DNA of 50,256 bases from Streptomyces sp. SID4985 (GCF_009863025.1 NZ_WWIR01000628.1:1-50256); one strand, 5' to 3'. Positions 27,805 to 41,524 are shown, numbered from the stretch's first letter. The notes: generated by a model from the letters alone, not told the origin. A program made the numbers and translations.

Positions 27805-28275
27805 CTACCAGCGGTAGTGCGCGAAGGCCTTGTTGGACTCGGCCATCTTGTGCGTGTCCTCGCGCTTCTTGACGGCCGCACCGAGGCCGTTCGAAGCGTC
27901 GAGAAGCTCGTTGAGCAGACGCTCGGTCATCGTCTTCTCGCGACGGGCGCGGGAGTAACCGACGAGCCAGCGCAGCGCGAGCGTGCTGGCGCGACCGGGC
28001 TTGACCTCGATCGGCACCTGGTACGTCGCACCGCCGACGCGGCGGGACTTGACCTCGAGGGTCGGCTTGATGTTCTCCAGCGCGCGCTTCAGCGTGATGA
28101 CCGGGTCGTTACCGGTCTTCTCGCGCAGACCCTCCATGGCGCCGTAGACGATGCGCTCGGCGGTGGAGCGCTTGCCGTTCAGCAGCACCTTGTTGATGAG
28201 GGAGGTCACCAGAGGAGAACCGTAGACCGGGTCGATGATGACCGGGCGCTTCGGGGCGGGGCCCTTACGAGGCAT
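27805..28275 (-). CDS. rpsG: 30S ribosomal protein S7
   Basis: The 156-residue S7 nucleates 30S head assembly and contacts E-site tRNA; in E. coli it represses the str operon. Starts [20 protein letters not shown], ends [10 protein letters not shown]. The ATG is two bases after the rpsL TAA, with the ribosome site (GGAGAAGTAAG) inside the rpsL end, so translation is coupled. Confidence 0.98.
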   Translation of the reverse strand: MPRKGPAPKRPVIIDPVYGSPLVTSLINKVLLNGKRSTAERIVYGAMEGLREKTGNDPVITLKRALENIKPTLEVKSRRVGGATYQVPIEVKPGRASTLALRWLVGYSRARREKTMTERLLNELLDASNGLGAAVKKREDTHKMAESNKAFAHYRW

Positions 28276-28277
28276 TC

Positions 28278-28649
28278 TTACTTCTCCTTCTTGGCGCCGT
28301 AGCGGCTGCGGGCCTGCTTGCGGTTCTTGACACCCTGGGTGTCGAGCGAGCCGCGGATGATCTTGTAGCGAACACCCGGCAGGTCCTTCACACGGCCGCC
28401 GCGCACGAGCACGATCGAGTGCTCCTGCAGGTTGTGTCCCTCACCCGGAATGTAGGCCGTGACCTCGATGCCGCTGGTCAGACGCACACGCGCGACCTTA
28501 CGCAGGGCCGAGTTCGGCTTCTTCGGGGTGGTCGTGAACACACGCGTGCAGACGCCACGACGCTGGGGCGAACCCTCAAGTGCGGGCGTCTTGTTCTTCT
28601 CGACCTTGTCCTGCCGGCCCTTCCGGACCAGCTGCTGGATCGTAGGCAC
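28278..28649 (-). CDS. rpsL: 30S ribosomal protein S12
   Basis: S12 (123 residues) controls decoding accuracy. GTG gives [19 protein letters not shown], preceded by GGAGAAGTA; a much longer frame upstream is not S12-like. K43 (in [12 protein letters not shown]) and K88 ([12 protein letters not shown]) are wild type, so the classic streptomycin-resistance changes are absent. First gene of the str operon, with a promoter candidate about 195 bp upstream. Confidence 0.98.
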   Translation of the reverse strand: MPTIQQLVRKGRQDKVEKNKTPALEGSPQRRGVCTRVFTTTPKKPNSALRKVARVRLTSGIEVTAYIPGEGHNLQEHSIVLVRGGRVKDLPGVRYKIIRGSLDTQGVKNRKQARSRYGAKKEK

Positions 28650-28977
28650 TACTTCTCCGGTTTCTGTGTGCCGAATGGTGAAGCTAACCTGGAACTTCGC
28701 CGACCCACGCGGTCGGGTGTGTCGAATCCGGCTGCCTCCCGCCGCAAAGGGGGAAGGGCGCGGATTGCGATGGCCGGTGACGGCTCGCCGCGCGGTCGAA
28801 GGCACGCACGAGAGCCAGGGCACACCCCAGGCACAAGGTATGAGCGTACCTACCGCACGGACTTCGGTCAAAACAAATGCGGGGCCACCCGCACCCGACG
28901 GACCGGGCATGTCAAGTCCCCGTACCACGGACGGCTGCGGATTTCACATGCCGGACACGCGTGGACGCCGACAGATC
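28650..28977. other. rpsL upstream region
   Basis: This 328-bp gap lies between the DUF1707-like gene and rpsL, both minus strand. It contains a good promoter (28843-28871) and then an rpsL leader of about 185 nt. No open frame with coding bias was seen. Confidence 0.7.
28843..28871 (-). promoter_or_regulatory. Promoter candidate for the str operon (rpsL)
   Basis: TTGACC (28871-28866) and TACGCT (28848-28843) on the minus strand are separated by 17 bp, an excellent fit to the housekeeping consensus. Start would be near 28836, leaving a leader of about 187 nt. Confidence 0.7.
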
Positions 28978-29514
28978 TCATGAACCGGTGGCGGCCGCCA
29001 CGATGAGCAGCGCCCAGAACACGGTCCAGCCGGCCGTCGACAGCCAGCCGAGCACGATCCCGATCAGCGCCAGTCCGTCGCCGTCCTCGCCGGTGTGCCG
29101 AATCTCACCGCGCGCGGTGTGTCCCAGCACGATCGCCGGGATGCCAGTGAGCCCGGCGGTCAGCAGGCACAGCAGCCCGCAGACGGCGGCGCCGACCGCC
29201 TTGCCGTTGGTCCGCGGCCGCGGGGGCGGCGGAAAGGCCGGCGGGACGGGCCCGAAGCCCGTGTGCTGCGATGCGGGGCCATGGGGCAGGTCGGCCACCA
29301 CCAGTGCCAGTTCGCCCACCGTACGGGCCGCGTAGGCCCGCTCCACCCGCCGGTCGAACTCCCCCTTGTCCAGCCGCCCCTCGCCGTACCCGGCGCGCAG
29401 CACGTCCACGGTGCGCTCCCGGTCGGCGTGCGAGGCCAGCAGGAACGACGGACCACTGCCCGGGACCGGTCCCGGCAGACGGCCGTTCCCCTCCCACCAC
29501 GACGGATACGACAC
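28978..29514 (-). CDS. DUF1707/DUF4190-like membrane protein
   Basis: A 178-residue protein. Residues about 27-78 (ASHADRERTVDVLRAGYGEG, then RLDKGEFDRRVERAYAART) match the DUF1707 (SHOCT-like) domain, followed by a proline linker and two hydrophobic segments: VGAAVCGLLCLLTAGLTGIP and LIGIVLGWLSTAGWTVFWAL with GHTARGEIRHTGEDGDG between, as in DUF4190 proteins. Role unknown. GTG start with GGAGGTG upstream. It lies between rpoC and rpsL in the same direction; a similar gene at this spot is a feature of streptomycetes. Confidence 0.88.
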   Translation of the reverse strand: MSYPSWWEGNGRLPGPVPGSGPSFLLASHADRERTVDVLRAGYGEGRLDKGEFDRRVERAYAARTVGELALVVADLPHGPASQHTGFGPVPPAFPPPPRPRTNGKAVGAAVCGLLCLLTAGLTGIPAIVLGHTARGEIRHTGEDGDGLALIGIVLGWLSTAGWTVFWALLIVAAATGS

Positions 29515-29613
29515 GGAGCACCTCCCGAAACCCCCGGCCGGAGTCTCTCCATGATGCGCCCGATCGCCCCTTCCCGGGCGGAAATGCCCGGAGACGCCAT
29601 CGCCCGGACAACG

Positions 29614-29653
29614 CCGAAGGGCGGCACCCCCCGGAGAGGATGCCGCCCTTCGG
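29614..29653 (-). terminator. rpoC terminator
   Basis: A 13-bp perfect stem (CCGAAGGGCGGCA with its complement) and 14-nt loop start 10 nt after the rpoC stop. It ends the rpoBC transcript before the DUF1707-like gene. Confidence 0.85.
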
Positions 29654-29662
29654 ACTGCTCGC

Positions 29663-33562
<3,900 letters not shown>

Positions 33563-33625
33563 TATGCGTCAATCCCTCTCAGGGTTGTGAGTCATGGGGT
33601 CTGAAACGGGGGTCCTGGGGCCGGC

Positions 33626-33659
33626 CGGGGGCTCAGTTCCTTGCGGGACCGAGCCCCCG
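33626..33659 (-). terminator. Hairpin between rpoB and rpoC
   Basis: CGGGGGCTC pairs with GAGCCCCCG (9 bp), with a further 5-bp inner helix closing on a 4-nt loop. It starts 13 nt after the rpoB stop. Without a U-tract, and since rpoC must be co-expressed, an RNA-processing or partial-termination role is more likely than full termination. Confidence 0.5.
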
Positions 33660-33672
33660 TACCGGACTCCCG

Positions 33673-36600
33673 TCAGACCTCTTCGACGCTGCTCGGCTCG
33701 CGCCGGGACAGGTCGATACCGAGCTCCTCCGCTGCGCGGAAGACGTCCTCGTCGGTGTCGCGCATCTCGATGGACATGCCGTCCGAGGACAGCACCTCCA
33801 CGTTGAGGCACAGGGACTGCATCTCCTTGATGAGCACCTTGAAGGACTCGGGGATGCCGGGCTCGGGGATGTTCTCGCCCTTGACGATGGCCTCGTAGAC
33901 CTTCACGCGGCCGGTGACGTCGTCGGACTTGATGGTCAGCAGTTCCTGGAGGGCGTAGGCGGCACCGTAAGCCTCGAGCGCCCACACCTCCATCTCACCG
34001 AAGCGCTGGCCACCGAACTGAGCCTTACCACCCAGCGGCTGCTGGGTGATCATCGAGTACGGACCGGTCGAGCGCGCGTGCAGCTTGTCGTCGACCAGGT
34101 GGTGCAGCTTGAGGATGTACATGTAGCCGACCGAGACCGGGTCCGGGAACGGCTCACCGCTGCGGCCGTCGAACAGCCGCGCCTTGCCGGTCGGGAGCAC
34201 CATGCGCTCGCCGTCGCGGTTCGGGATGGTGTGCTGCAGCAGACCCGCCAGCTCGTCCTCGCGGGCACCGTCGAAGACCGGGGTGGCGACGTTGGTGCCG
34301 GGCTCGACCTGGTCGGCGCCGATGGCCTGCAGACGCTGAGCCCACTCCTCCGCGAGGCCGGAGACGTCCCAGCCGCGGCTGGCGAGCCAGCCGAGGTGGA
34401 TCTCCAGGACCTGTCCCGGGTTCATTCGGGACGGGACACCCAGCGGGTTGAGGATGATGTCGACCGGGGTGCCGTCCTCGAGGAACGGCATGTCCTCGAT
34501 CGGGTTGATCTTGGAGATGACACCCTTGTTGCCGTGACGGCCGGCGAGCTTGTCACCGTCGGTGATCTTGCGCTTCTGCGCGACGTAGACGCGGACCAGC
34601 TGGTTCACGCCCGGCGGCAGCTCGTCGCCCTCTTCGCGGTCGAAGACGCGGACACCGATGATCTTGCCGGTCTCGCCGTGCGGCACCTTCAGGGAGGTGT
34701 CGCGGACCTCACGGGCCTTCTCACCGAAGATCGCGCGGAGCAGACGCTCCTCGGGGGTCAGCTCGGTCTCACCCTTGGGCGTGACCTTGCCGACGAGGAT
34801 GTCGCCCGCGGTGACCTCGGCGCCGATGCGGATGATGCCGCGCTCGTCCAGGTCCGCCAGGACCTCCTCGGAGACGTTCGGGATGTCCCGGGTGATCTCC
34901 TCGGGGCCGAGCTTGGTGTCACGGGCGTCGACCTCGTGCTCCTCGATGTGGATCGAGGAGAGGACGTCGTCCTGCACGAGGCGCTGCGACAGGATGATCG
35001 CGTCCTCGTAGTTGTGACCCTCCCACGGCATGAACGCCACGAGCAGGTTCTTGCCCAGGGCCATCTCGCCGTTCTCGGTGGCCGGACCGTCGGCCAGGAC
35101 CTGGCCCTCGATGATCCGGTCGCCCTCGTTGACGATGACCTTCTGGTTGACCGAGGTGCCCTGGTTGGAGCGCGAGAACTTGTGCAGGCGGTACGTGATG
35201 TACGTGCCGTCGTCGTTGGCGGTCGTGACGTAGTCCGCGGAGACCTCCTGGACCACACCCGCCTTCTCGGCCTTGACCACGTCACCGGCGTCGACGGCGG
35301 AGCGGTACTCCATGCCGGTGCCGACGAGCGGGGCCTCGCTCTTGATGAGCGGCACGGCCTGACGCATCATGTTCGCGCCCATGAGGGCACGGTTGGCGTC
35401 GTCGTGCTCGAGGAACGGGATCATGGCGGTCGCGACCGACACCATCTGGCGCGGCGAGACGTCCATGTAGTCGACCTCGTCACCGGGGACGTAGTCGACC
35501 TCGCCGCCACGACGGCGGACCAGGACGCGGGACTCCTCGAAGCGCATGTCGTCGTTGAGCGTGGCGTTGGCCTGCGCGATGACGAAGCGGTCCTCCTCGT
35601 CGGCGGTCAGGTAGTCCACCTCGTCGGTGACCTGGCCGTCGACGACCTTGCGGTACGGCGTCTCGACGAAACCGAACGCGTTGACCCGGCCGTAGGAGGC
35701 GAGCGAGCCGATCAGACCGATGTTCGGGCCTTCGGGCGTCTCGATCGGGCACATGCGGCCGTAGTGCGAGGGGTGCACGTCACGGACCTCGAAGCCGGCC
35801 CGCTCACGGGAGAGACCACCCGGACCAAGCGCCGACAGACGGCGCTTGTGGGTGAGACCCGACAGCGGGTTGTTCTGGTCCATGAACTGCGACAGCTGGC
35901 TGGTGCCGAAGAACTCCTTGATGGAGGCGACGACCGGCCGGATGTTGATCAGGGTCTGCGGCGTGATCGCCTCGACGTCCTGGGTGGTCATGCGCTCGCG
36001 CACGACACGCTCCATACGGGCGAGACCCGTACGGACCTGGTTCTGGATCAGCTCGCCGACGCTGCGCAGACGACGGTTGCCGAAGTGGTCGATGTCGTCG
36101 GTCTCGACGACGATCGACTGGCCGCTGTCGCCGACCGTCTCGGTCTCGCCCGCGTGCAGCTTCACCAGGTACTTGATCGTCGAGATGACGTCCTCGACGG
36201 TCAGGACACCCGCGTTCAGCGGAGCGTCCGCACCCAGCTTCTTGTTGACCTTGTAGCGGCCGACCTTGGCCAGGTCGTAGCGCTTGGGGTTGAAGTACAG
36301 GTTCTCGAGCAGCGTCTGCGCGGCCTCGCGCGTGGGCGGCTCGCCCGGACGCAGCTTGCGGTAGATGTCGAGCAGCGCGTCGTCCTGGCCCTGGGTGTGG
36401 TCCTTCTCCAGGGTGGCGCGCATCGACTCGTACTCGCCGAACTCCTCGAGGATCTGCTCGGTGGTCCAGCCGAGCGCCTTGAGCAGGACGGTGACCGACT
36501 GCTTGCGCTTGCGGTCGATGCGGACACCGACCATGTCGCGCTTGTCGATCTCCATCTCCAGCCAGGCACCCCGGGACGGGATGATCTTGGCGGAGTAGAT

Positions 36601-37158
36601 GTCCTTGTCGGACGTCTTGTCGATGGAGGAGTCGAAGTAGACACCGGGGGAACGGACCAGCTGGGACACCACGACACGCTCGGTGCCGTTGATGACGAAG
36701 GTGCCCTTGTTCGTCATGAGCGGGAAGTCGCCCATGAAGACCGTCTGGGACTTGATCTCGCCGGTCTCGTTGTTGGTGAACTCAGCCGTGACGAAGAGCG
36801 GAGCGGCGTACGTGAAGTCGCGGTCCTTGCACTCGTCGATGGAGTTCTTCGGCGGCTCGAAGCGGTGGTCGCGGAACGTCAGCGACATCGACCCGGAGAA
36901 GTCCTCGATCGGGGAGATCTCCTCGAAGATCTCCTCCAGACCGGACTTGGTGGGGACGTCCTGACCGTTCTCGAGAGCCTTCTCGACGCGAGCCTTCCAG
37001 GCGTCGTTGCCGAGCAGCCAGTCGAAGCTCTCGGTCTGGAGCGCGAGAAGGTTCGGAACCTCGAGGGGCTCCTTGATCTTTGCAAAGGAAATGCGCAGCG
37101 GGGCGGTGCTGGCGCCGTTGTTCGTATTCGCGGTCGAGGCAGTGCGCGAGGCGGCCAA
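33673..37158 (-). CDS. rpoB: DNA-directed RNA polymerase subunit beta
   Basis: The beta subunit, 1161 residues from a TTG start ([18 protein letters not shown]) preceded by AAGGA; an upstream GTG would add ten residues. With this start the Rif-region aspartate is D427, the numbering used for S. coelicolor. The rifampicin cluster reads [20 protein letters not shown] with S433, H437 and R440 unchanged, so the sequence predicts sensitivity. Conserved [20 protein letters not shown] and the C-terminal [20 protein letters not shown] are intact. Confidence 0.99.
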   Translation of the reverse strand: MAASRTASTANTNNGASTAPLRISFAKIKEPLEVPNLLALQTESFDWLLGNDAWKARVEKALENGQDVPTKSGLEEIFEEISPIEDFSGSMSLTFRDHRFEPPKNSIDECKDRDFTYAAPLFVTAEFTNNETGEIKSQTVFMGDFPLMTNKGTFVINGTERVVVSQLVRSPGVYFDSSIDKTSDKDIYSAKIIPSRGAWLEMEIDKRDMVGVRIDRKRKQSVTVLLKALGWTTEQILEEFGEYESMRATLEKDHTQGQDDALLDIYRKLRPGEPPTREAAQTLLENLYFNPKRYDLAKVGRYKVNKKLGADAPLNAGVLTVEDVISTIKYLVKLHAGETETVGDSGQSIVVETDDIDHFGNRRLRSVGELIQNQVRTGLARMERVVRERMTTQDVEAITPQTLINIRPVVASIKEFFGTSQLSQFMDQNNPLSGLTHKRRLSALGPGGLSRERAGFEVRDVHPSHYGRMCPIETPEGPNIGLIGSLASYGRVNAFGFVETPYRKVVDGQVTDEVDYLTADEEDRFVIAQANATLNDDMRFEESRVLVRRRGGEVDYVPGDEVDYMDVSPRQMVSVATAMIPFLEHDDANRALMGANMMRQAVPLIKSEAPLVGTGMEYRSAVDAGDVVKAEKAGVVQEVSADYVTTANDDGTYITYRLHKFSRSNQGTSVNQKVIVNEGDRIIEGQVLADGPATENGEMALGKNLLVAFMPWEGHNYEDAIILSQRLVQDDVLSSIHIEEHEVDARDTKLGPEEITRDIPNVSEEVLADLDERGIIRIGAEVTAGDILVGKVTPKGETELTPEERLLRAIFGEKAREVRDTSLKVPHGETGKIIGVRVFDREEGDELPPGVNQLVRVYVAQKRKITDGDKLAGRHGNKGVISKINPIEDMPFLEDGTPVDIILNPLGVPSRMNPGQVLEIHLGWLASRGWDVSGLAEEWAQRLQAIGADQVEPGTNVATPVFDGAREDELAGLLQHTIPNRDGERMVLPTGKARLFDGRSGEPFPDPVSVGYMYILKLHHLVDDKLHARSTGPYSMITQQPLGGKAQFGGQRFGEMEVWALEAYGAAYALQELLTIKSDDVTGRVKVYEAIVKGENIPEPGIPESFKVLIKEMQSLCLNVEVLSSDGMSIEMRDTDEDVFRAAEELGIDLSRREPSSVEEV

Positions 37159-37321
37159 GAGGGGGTCCTTCCGAGGGCTCGGACTCACTACGCGCGTACC
37201 GGCCCCTCTCCCAGCGCGAAGACGGAAAACCCCAGGTCAGGGAAGTTCGGCCGTCAGTGCTCGGGGGAGGGCAGACCCCTGGTGACGGGCAGGGGACAGC
37301 TAACAGGCAGCGCAAAGGGTC

Positions 37322-37350
37322 AGTGTAGCCACTTGGCACACTGATGTCCA
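37322..37350 (-). promoter_or_regulatory. Strong rpoB promoter candidate
   Basis: TGGACA (37350-37345) and TACACT (37327-37322) on the minus strand with 17-bp spacing, a near-consensus housekeeping promoter. Predicted start near 37315, about 157 nt upstream of the rpoB TTG. Confidence 0.7.
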
Positions 37351-37492
37351 GTGCGGGTTTCGGGGACCCTTCGTCTTTCTCAACGCCCTCGTCTTCGACG
37401 CCCTCGGCATGTTGCCCTCAACGCACGGTGATACTGCCCTCTTCGCCGTCGATCCATGCCTCGGATTCGGATCGTTGTGACGACGCGTCCTG

Positions 37493-37521
37493 AGAATTGC
37501 GCGCTGCGTGCGGTTCGTCAA
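37493..37521 (-). promoter_or_regulatory. Second promoter candidate upstream of rpoB
   Basis: TTGACG (37521-37516) followed after 17 bp by AATTCT (37498-37493) on the minus strand. The -35 is good, the -10 lacks the initial T, so this is weaker than the candidate nearer rpoB. Confidence 0.35.
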
Positions 37522-37621
37522 GGCCCCCCAGCCGGAACGGGGCCGTCCGGAGACGCGACGATGATCACCATACCCCTCGCCACCACGAGTGCAAGGCAAC
37601 CGTGGTCCCCCTCCGGACACG

Positions 37622-37659
37622 CCGAAGAGCGACCACCCGGATGGATGATCGCTCTTCGG
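37622..37659 (-). terminator. Attenuator-like hairpin after rplL
   Basis: An 11-bp perfect stem (CCGAAGAGCGA with its complement) and 16-nt loop lie about 70 nt after the rplL stop. Between rplL and rpoB many bacteria have a partial terminator; this hairpin is in the right place, though it lacks a U-tract. Confidence 0.65.
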
Positions 37660-37729
37660 TGCGTTCGCGTTACAAGCCCTCTCGGGCCGTAATCAGAGCG
37701 CTGTGAGGTTCGCTGAACCCCGTGAGGTC

Positions 37730-38113
37730 TTACTTGACCTCGACGGAGGCGCCGGCGGCCTTGAGGGACTCGGCAGCCTTCTCCGCGGCCTCCTTGGCGA
37801 CCTTCTCGAGGACCGGCTTCGGGGTGCCGTCGACGAGGTCCTTGGCCTCCTTCAGACCCAGGGAGGTCAGCTCGCGCACGACCTTGATGACCTGGATCTT
37901 CTTCTCGCCGGCGCCGGTGAGGATGACGTCGAACTCGTCCTGCTCCTCGACGGCCTCGGCGGCGGCGGCCGGGCCGGCCGGGCCGGCGACGGCGACGGCA
38001 GCGGCGGCGGTGACGTCGAACTTGTCCTCGAAGGCCTTCACGAACTCGGAGAGCTCGATGAGGGTCATCTCCTCGAACTGGGCCAGCAGCTCGTCCTGGG
38101 TGAGCTTCGCCAT
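37730..38113 (-). CDS. rplL: 50S ribosomal protein L7/L12
   Basis: A 127-residue acidic stalk protein, present in several copies per ribosome and needed for GTPase factor recruitment. N-terminal dimer domain ([20 protein letters not shown]), Ala/Gly hinge ([20 protein letters not shown]) and C-terminal factor-binding domain ([20 protein letters not shown]) are all visible. ATG start with GGAAGGACC upstream. It follows rplJ by 118 bp containing two hairpins. Confidence 0.98.
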   Translation of the reverse strand: MAKLTQDELLAQFEEMTLIELSEFVKAFEDKFDVTAAAAVAVAGPAGPAAAAEAVEEQDEFDVILTGAGEKKIQVIKVVRELTSLGLKEAKDLVDGTPKPVLEKVAKEAAEKAAESLKAAGASVEVK

Positions 38114-38162
38114 GATGGCGGTCCTTCCACTAATTCGGCAGGTGCCGGATGTACTGGGTGAG

Positions 38163-38209
38163 GCGGGCGTACTTAGGGCCCGCTGCGACCCTCGCCGCCG
38201 TCAGGCGGC
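38163..38209 (-). promoter_or_regulatory. Two tandem hairpins between rplJ and rplL
   Basis: GCGGGC/GCCCGC (6 bp, 38163-38183) and GCCGCC/GGCGGC (6 bp with 4-nt loop, 38194-38209) occupy the rplJ-rplL gap. They may protect the rplL mRNA or set its higher yield relative to rplJ. Confidence 0.45.
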
Positions 38210-38231
38210 CAGGATCAGAAAGCGAGCCGAA

Positions 38232-38762
38232 TTACTCGGCACCGCCCTGCTCGGCCTGCTTGGCGCGAAGGGCGTCCACGGTGCGGACGAGCTTCGACGG
38301 CAGCGCCTGGAAGAGCGAAGCAGCCTGAGACTGCTTGCCCTTGAAGGCACCGGCCAGCTTGCTGAGCAGAACCTCGCGGGACTCGAGGTCCGCAAGCTTC
38401 TTGATCTCGTCGGCGGACATCGCCTTGCCATCAAGGACACCGCCCTTGATGACGAGGTTCGGGTTGTCCTTGGCGAAGTCACGCAGACCCTTCGCCGACT
38501 CCACCGGGTCACCGGTGACGAAGGCGACGGCCGTCGGACCAGCGAAAAGCTGGTCGTCCAGCGTGATCCCGGCCTCGTTGGCCGCAATCTTGGTCAGCGT
38601 GTTCTTCACCACGGCGTAGTGGGCGTTCTCACCGAGCGACCGGCGCAGCGTCTTGAGCTGTGCCACGGTGAGACCGCGGTACTCGGTCAGCACGGCGGCG
38701 TTGGAGCTGCGGAACTTGTCCGTCAGCTCGGCAACCGCGGCAGCCTTTTCGGGCGTCGCCAT
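38232..38762 (-). CDS. rplJ: 50S ribosomal protein L10
   Basis: L10 (176 residues) anchors L7/L12 dimers to 23S rRNA. It starts [20 protein letters not shown]; the rRNA-binding domain includes [20 protein letters not shown], and the C-terminal helix binds L7/L12. Start ATG has GGAAGGAGG 11 nt upstream; a longer upstream frame runs through the leader and is not real. L10-L12 is the known autogenous repressor of this operon in other bacteria, and the leader here carries a terminator and GCGCAGGTG motifs. Confidence 0.98.
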   Translation of the reverse strand: MATPEKAAAVAELTDKFRSSNAAVLTEYRGLTVAQLKTLRRSLGENAHYAVVKNTLTKIAANEAGITLDDQLFAGPTAVAFVTGDPVESAKGLRDFAKDNPNLVIKGGVLDGKAMSADEIKKLADLESREVLLSKLAGAFKGKQSQAASLFQALPSKLVRTVDALRAKQAEQGGAE

Positions 38763-38998
38763 AGAGTCTCGGCCTCCTTCCGGGTGATTCTGACCGCGCG
38801 GACCCGAAGGAGGACTGGGCAAAAAGAAACGCCCCGGCGCAGGTGCTCGGGGCGGACTCGACCGGCCGCACACGCGTGAGCGCGTCTGCTCCGGGAGTTC
38901 TTCCACAATCACCTGCGCGGGTCGCCCACTTTTCAGTAGGTCCTTCGGCCACCGAACGCTCATAACAGCGCACGGCAACGACCAGCGGTCTTTGGCTT
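38763..38998 (-). ncRNA. rplJ leader RNA (L10 leader-like)
   Basis: The region between the rplJ promoter candidate and its start codon makes a leader of about 236 nt. GCGCAGGTG occurs on the minus strand near its 5' part (close to 38910), and in the complementary orientation within the terminator loop. Further downstream is an intrinsic terminator with U-tract. This layout matches an attenuating L10 leader; binding of L10 is inferred from the family, not shown. Confidence 0.55.
38830..38854 (-). terminator. Attenuator terminator in the rplJ leader
   Basis: CGCCCCG pairs with CGGGGCG (7 bp) around an 11-nt loop, and on the minus strand it is followed at once by TTTCTTTTTGCCC. A U-tract this clear is rare in this genome. 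It lies 68 nt before the rplJ start, within the leader, so it would act as a conditional terminator. Confidence 0.75.
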
Positions 38999-39005
38999 CT
39001 CCGAG

Positions 39006-39035
39006 AGAGTACGGGACCGGGGCACCGCCGAGCAA
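39006..39035 (-). promoter_or_regulatory. Promoter candidate for rplJL
   Basis: TTGCTC (39035-39030) and TACTCT (39011-39006) on the minus strand are 18 bp apart, a fair housekeeping promoter. Start near 38998. Confidence 0.5.
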
Positions 39036-39044
39036 ATCGGTGCC

Positions 39045-39061
39045 CTCCGGACCCTCCGGAG
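39045..39061 (-). terminator. Short hairpin after lipoprotein gene
   Basis: CTCCGGA pairs with TCCGGAG around a 3-nt loop, 27 nt after the stop of the upstream lipoprotein gene and just before the rplJ promoter. Probably a weak terminator. Confidence 0.4.
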
Positions 39062-39087
39062 GCCCTGGAACCTCAGGACCTGGCGCC

Positions 39088-40002
39088 TCAGGAAGGGAGG
39101 CCGCTGCCGGACTGCAGGGACTTCACCAGGTCCTTGAAGTCCTTGGTGTCGCTCGCCGGGGGCGCCTCGGTGGTGACCTTGACGCCGTAGTCGCTGAAGT
39201 GGGTGGTGCTGAGCATCTCGCCGTTCGCCGACTTGGCCTTCTCGACCTTCTTGACCAGCAGGTTCTTGTCGTTCATCCAGATGTCGACGGTCTCGGTGGT
39301 GATGCCGGCCTGGGTCAGCTCGCTCTTGAGGTCGGACAGCTGCGCGGCCGTGAGTCCGCTGTTCTTTCCCGCCAGGGCGGCGATGTCCACGGCACCGGAA
39401 TAGTGCGTCGTGGCGACGCCGTCCACCGTCTCCTCGCCGACCTTCTTCACATCACCGGAGGCGAGCAGCAGCTTCACCGACTGGTTCGGGGAGCTGCGGC
39501 GGACCTGGTCCTGGAGGTACGCGGTCGCGCCCCGGCCGCCCAGCTTGGCGATGTCGGCGTAGCCGTACCTGAGCCAGTGCCTGCCGCCGTACTGCTTGAC
39601 GAAGGCGCCGCCCATCTTCGCGTAGAAGGCGTCCGGCAGATAGCGGGCCTGGGAGGAGGCGGAGCCGGCCTTGCGCATCAGCTCGGCCATGTCACCGCCG
39701 GTGTAGGTGATGGTCATCTCACCGCGCAGGCCGCCGCCGTTCCAGGCGAAGGCGCCGTCGGCCGAGGTCTCCACGAGCTTGCCGAGGCTCATGGTGGAGC
39801 GCACCTTCACGGACTCGGCCTGCTCGGTCGACCGGTCCGCCGAGCGGAGGGCCGCGATGGGGCTCACCGGTACGACTTCCTGGGCCGCCTTGCCGCCCTT
39901 GCCGCCCTTCCCGTCGTCCTGGACGCCGCAGGCGGCCACCCCGGACAGCGCGGCGGCGACGGCGGCCGCGAGGGCCGTACGGCGGACGGTCGTGCTCTGC
40001 AT
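39088..40002 (-). CDS. Putative LolA/LppX-like lipoprotein
   Basis: A 304-residue protein with signal peptide [20 protein letters not shown] and lipobox-type VAAC (Cys25), then a Gly/Lys-rich linker. The mature domain ([20 protein letters not shown], then alternating strands such as [14 protein letters not shown] and [20 protein letters not shown]) is typical of the LppX/LprAFG or LolA-like fold, which binds lipids or hydrophobic ligands at the cell surface. ATG at 40002 was chosen because it starts the signal peptide. Its place between rplA and rplJ matches other streptomycetes; the link to ribosomal genes is positional only. Confidence 0.85.
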   Translation of the reverse strand: MQSTTVRRTALAAAVAAALSGVAACGVQDDGKGGKGGKAAQEVVPVSPIAALRSADRSTEQAESVKVRSTMSLGKLVETSADGAFAWNGGGLRGEMTITYTGGDMAELMRKAGSASSQARYLPDAFYAKMGGAFVKQYGGRHWLRYGYADIAKLGGRGATAYLQDQVRRSSPNQSVKLLLASGDVKKVGEETVDGVATTHYSGAVDIAALAGKNSGLTAAQLSDLKSELTQAGITTETVDIWMNDKNLLVKKVEKAKSANGEMLSTTHFSDYGVKVTTEAPPASDTKDFKDLVKSLQSGSGLPS

Positions 40003-40078
40003 GTGTTTCCCCACCCCTTGACGCGTTGTCGTGTTCGCACCGTAGCGCGGGCCACTGACAGCGCGCACAGAAAAAGGA

Positions 40079-40110
40079 CGGACCCCGCCACCTCTCGGTT
40101 GCGGGGTCCG
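40079..40110 (-). terminator. rplKA terminator
   Basis: A 10-bp stem (CGGACCCCGC with its complement) and 12-nt loop lie 46 nt after the rplA stop and are followed on the minus strand by TCCTTTTTCTG, a classic intrinsic terminator. Confidence 0.88.
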
Positions 40111-40155
40111 CCCTGCTGACGCGTCACCGACGCGGCTGCCTCATGAGCCGGGGGC

Positions 40156-40887
40156 TCAGACGGCGGCCGGGTCCTCCTCGACGAGGAGGTTACGGGTGCG
40201 GTTCGAGTCGACCGGAATGCCGGGGCCCATCGTGGTGCTGATGGCGGCCTTCTTGATGTAGCGACCCTTGGCGGCGGACGGCTTCAGACGGAGGATCTCC
40301 TCCAGGGCCGCGCCGTAGTTCTCCACCAGCTTCGTGTCGTCGAACGACGCCTTGCCGATGATGAAGTGCAGGTTCGAGTGCTTGTCGACGCGGAACTCGA
40401 TCTTGCCGCCCTTGATCTCGGTCACGGCCTTGGCCACGTCCGGGGTCACGGTGCCGGTCTTCGGGTTCGGCATCAGACCACGCGGGCCGAGGACGCGGCC
40501 GAGGCGGCCGACCTTGCCCATGAGGTCCGGGGTGGCGACGACGGCGTCGAACTCGTTCAGGCGGTTGCCCTTGGAGATCTCGTCGATCAGCTCGTCGGAG
40601 CCGACGATGTCGGCGCCCGCGGCACGCGCGGCCTCGGCACGGTCGCCGGTCGCGAAGACCAGGACCCGGGCGGTCTTACCGGTGCCGTGCGGAAGGTTCA
40701 CGGTGCCACGGACCATCTGGTCGGCCTTGCGCGGGTCGACACCCAGACGGAAGGCGACCTCGACGGTGCCGTCGAACTTGGACGTGGAGGTCTCCTTGGC
40801 GAGACGGACGGCCTCGAGCGGGGCGTACAGCTTGTCCCGGTCGATCTTGGCGTCCGCAGCGCGGAGAGCCTTGCTGCGCTTGCTCAC
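40156..40887 (-). CDS. rplA: 50S ribosomal protein L1
   Basis: L1 (243 residues) forms the mobile stalk at the E site and in E. coli represses rplKA. From GTG it reads [20 protein letters not shown], with AGGAGCAGTT upstream; the signature [20 protein letters not shown] is intact. A short upstream extension in frame is not conserved. It follows rplK by 99 bp. Confidence 0.98.
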   Translation of the reverse strand: MSKRSKALRAADAKIDRDKLYAPLEAVRLAKETSTSKFDGTVEVAFRLGVDPRKADQMVRGTVNLPHGTGKTARVLVFATGDRAEAARAAGADIVGSDELIDEISKGNRLNEFDAVVATPDLMGKVGRLGRVLGPRGLMPNPKTGTVTPDVAKAVTEIKGGKIEFRVDKHSNLHFIIGKASFDDTKLVENYGAALEEILRLKPSAAKGRYIKKAAISTTMGPGIPVDSNRTRNLLVEEDPAAV

Positions 40888-40986
40888 AACTGCTCCTGGT
40901 GTGTTCTGGGAAAGGAGTCGTGGTACGGGCCGAGCAGGCCCTGCCACGTGCGACCGGCTACGGCCGCATGACTACAAGGGGGGTGT

Positions 40987-41421
40987 TCAGCCCTCGACCG
41001 TGATACCCATGGAGCGGGCGGTGCCGGCGATGATCTTCGACGCGGCGTCGAGGTCGTTGGCGTTGAGGTCGGGCATCTTGGTCGTGGCGATCTCGCGGAC
41101 CTGCGCCTCGGTGATCTTGGCGACCTTGGTCTTGTGCGGCTCGCCGGAGCCCTTCTCGACACCCGCGGCCTTGAGGATCATCTTGGCGGCCGGCGGCGTC
41201 TTGGTCACGAAGGTGAAGGAGCGGTCCTCGTAGACCGTGATCTCCACCGGGATGACCCAGCCACGCTGCGACTCGGTCGCGGCGTTGTAGGCCTTGCAGA
41301 ACTCCATGATGTTGACGCCGTGCTGACCGAGCGCGGGGCCGACCGGCGGGGCCGGGTTCGCCGCACCGGCGTTGATCTGGAGCTTGATAAGCCCCGTGAC
41401 CTTCTTCTTCTTGGGAGGCAT
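40987..41421 (-). CDS. rplK: 50S ribosomal protein L11
   Basis: The 144-residue L11 is in the GTPase-associated centre, is the target region of thiostrepton-type antibiotics and is needed for RelA activation. N-terminal proline-rich part [20 protein letters not shown] with [21 protein letters not shown]-terminal RNA-binding domain ends [14 protein letters not shown] start with GGAG close upstream. The nusG terminator lies before it, so an own promoter is expected; no clear one was seen in the 103 bp available. Confidence 0.98.
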
Positions 41422-41524
41422 AGCTCTCCGGGTCCTTTCGATTCGGGTCCTGCCCGCGTCCGGGGAACCACCCGGATGCAGGCATACCGCACAACGATAA
41501 CGGGTATAGATGCGCGGCTAAAAA

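Larger units (their letters stand above)
37159..37729. other. rplL-rpoB intercistronic regulatory region
   Basis: A 571-bp gene-free gap. In transcription order it contains a hairpin (37622-37659) about 70 nt after rplL, a weaker promoter candidate (37493-37521), a strong promoter (37322-37350), and a leader of about 157 nt before rpoB. This arrangement allows rplJL to be made in excess of rpoBC while giving the polymerase genes independent control. No coding frame with bias was found. Confidence 0.75.

Noticed and set aside
33673..37158. Rifampicin-resistance alleles in rpoB and streptomycin alleles in rpsL
   Set aside because: Residues at the common mutation sites (D427, S433, H437, R440; S12 K43 and K88) are wild type.
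34078..37344. 1088-codon open frame antisense to rpoB
   Set aside because: Same GC artefact as above; rpoB on the minus strand is certain.
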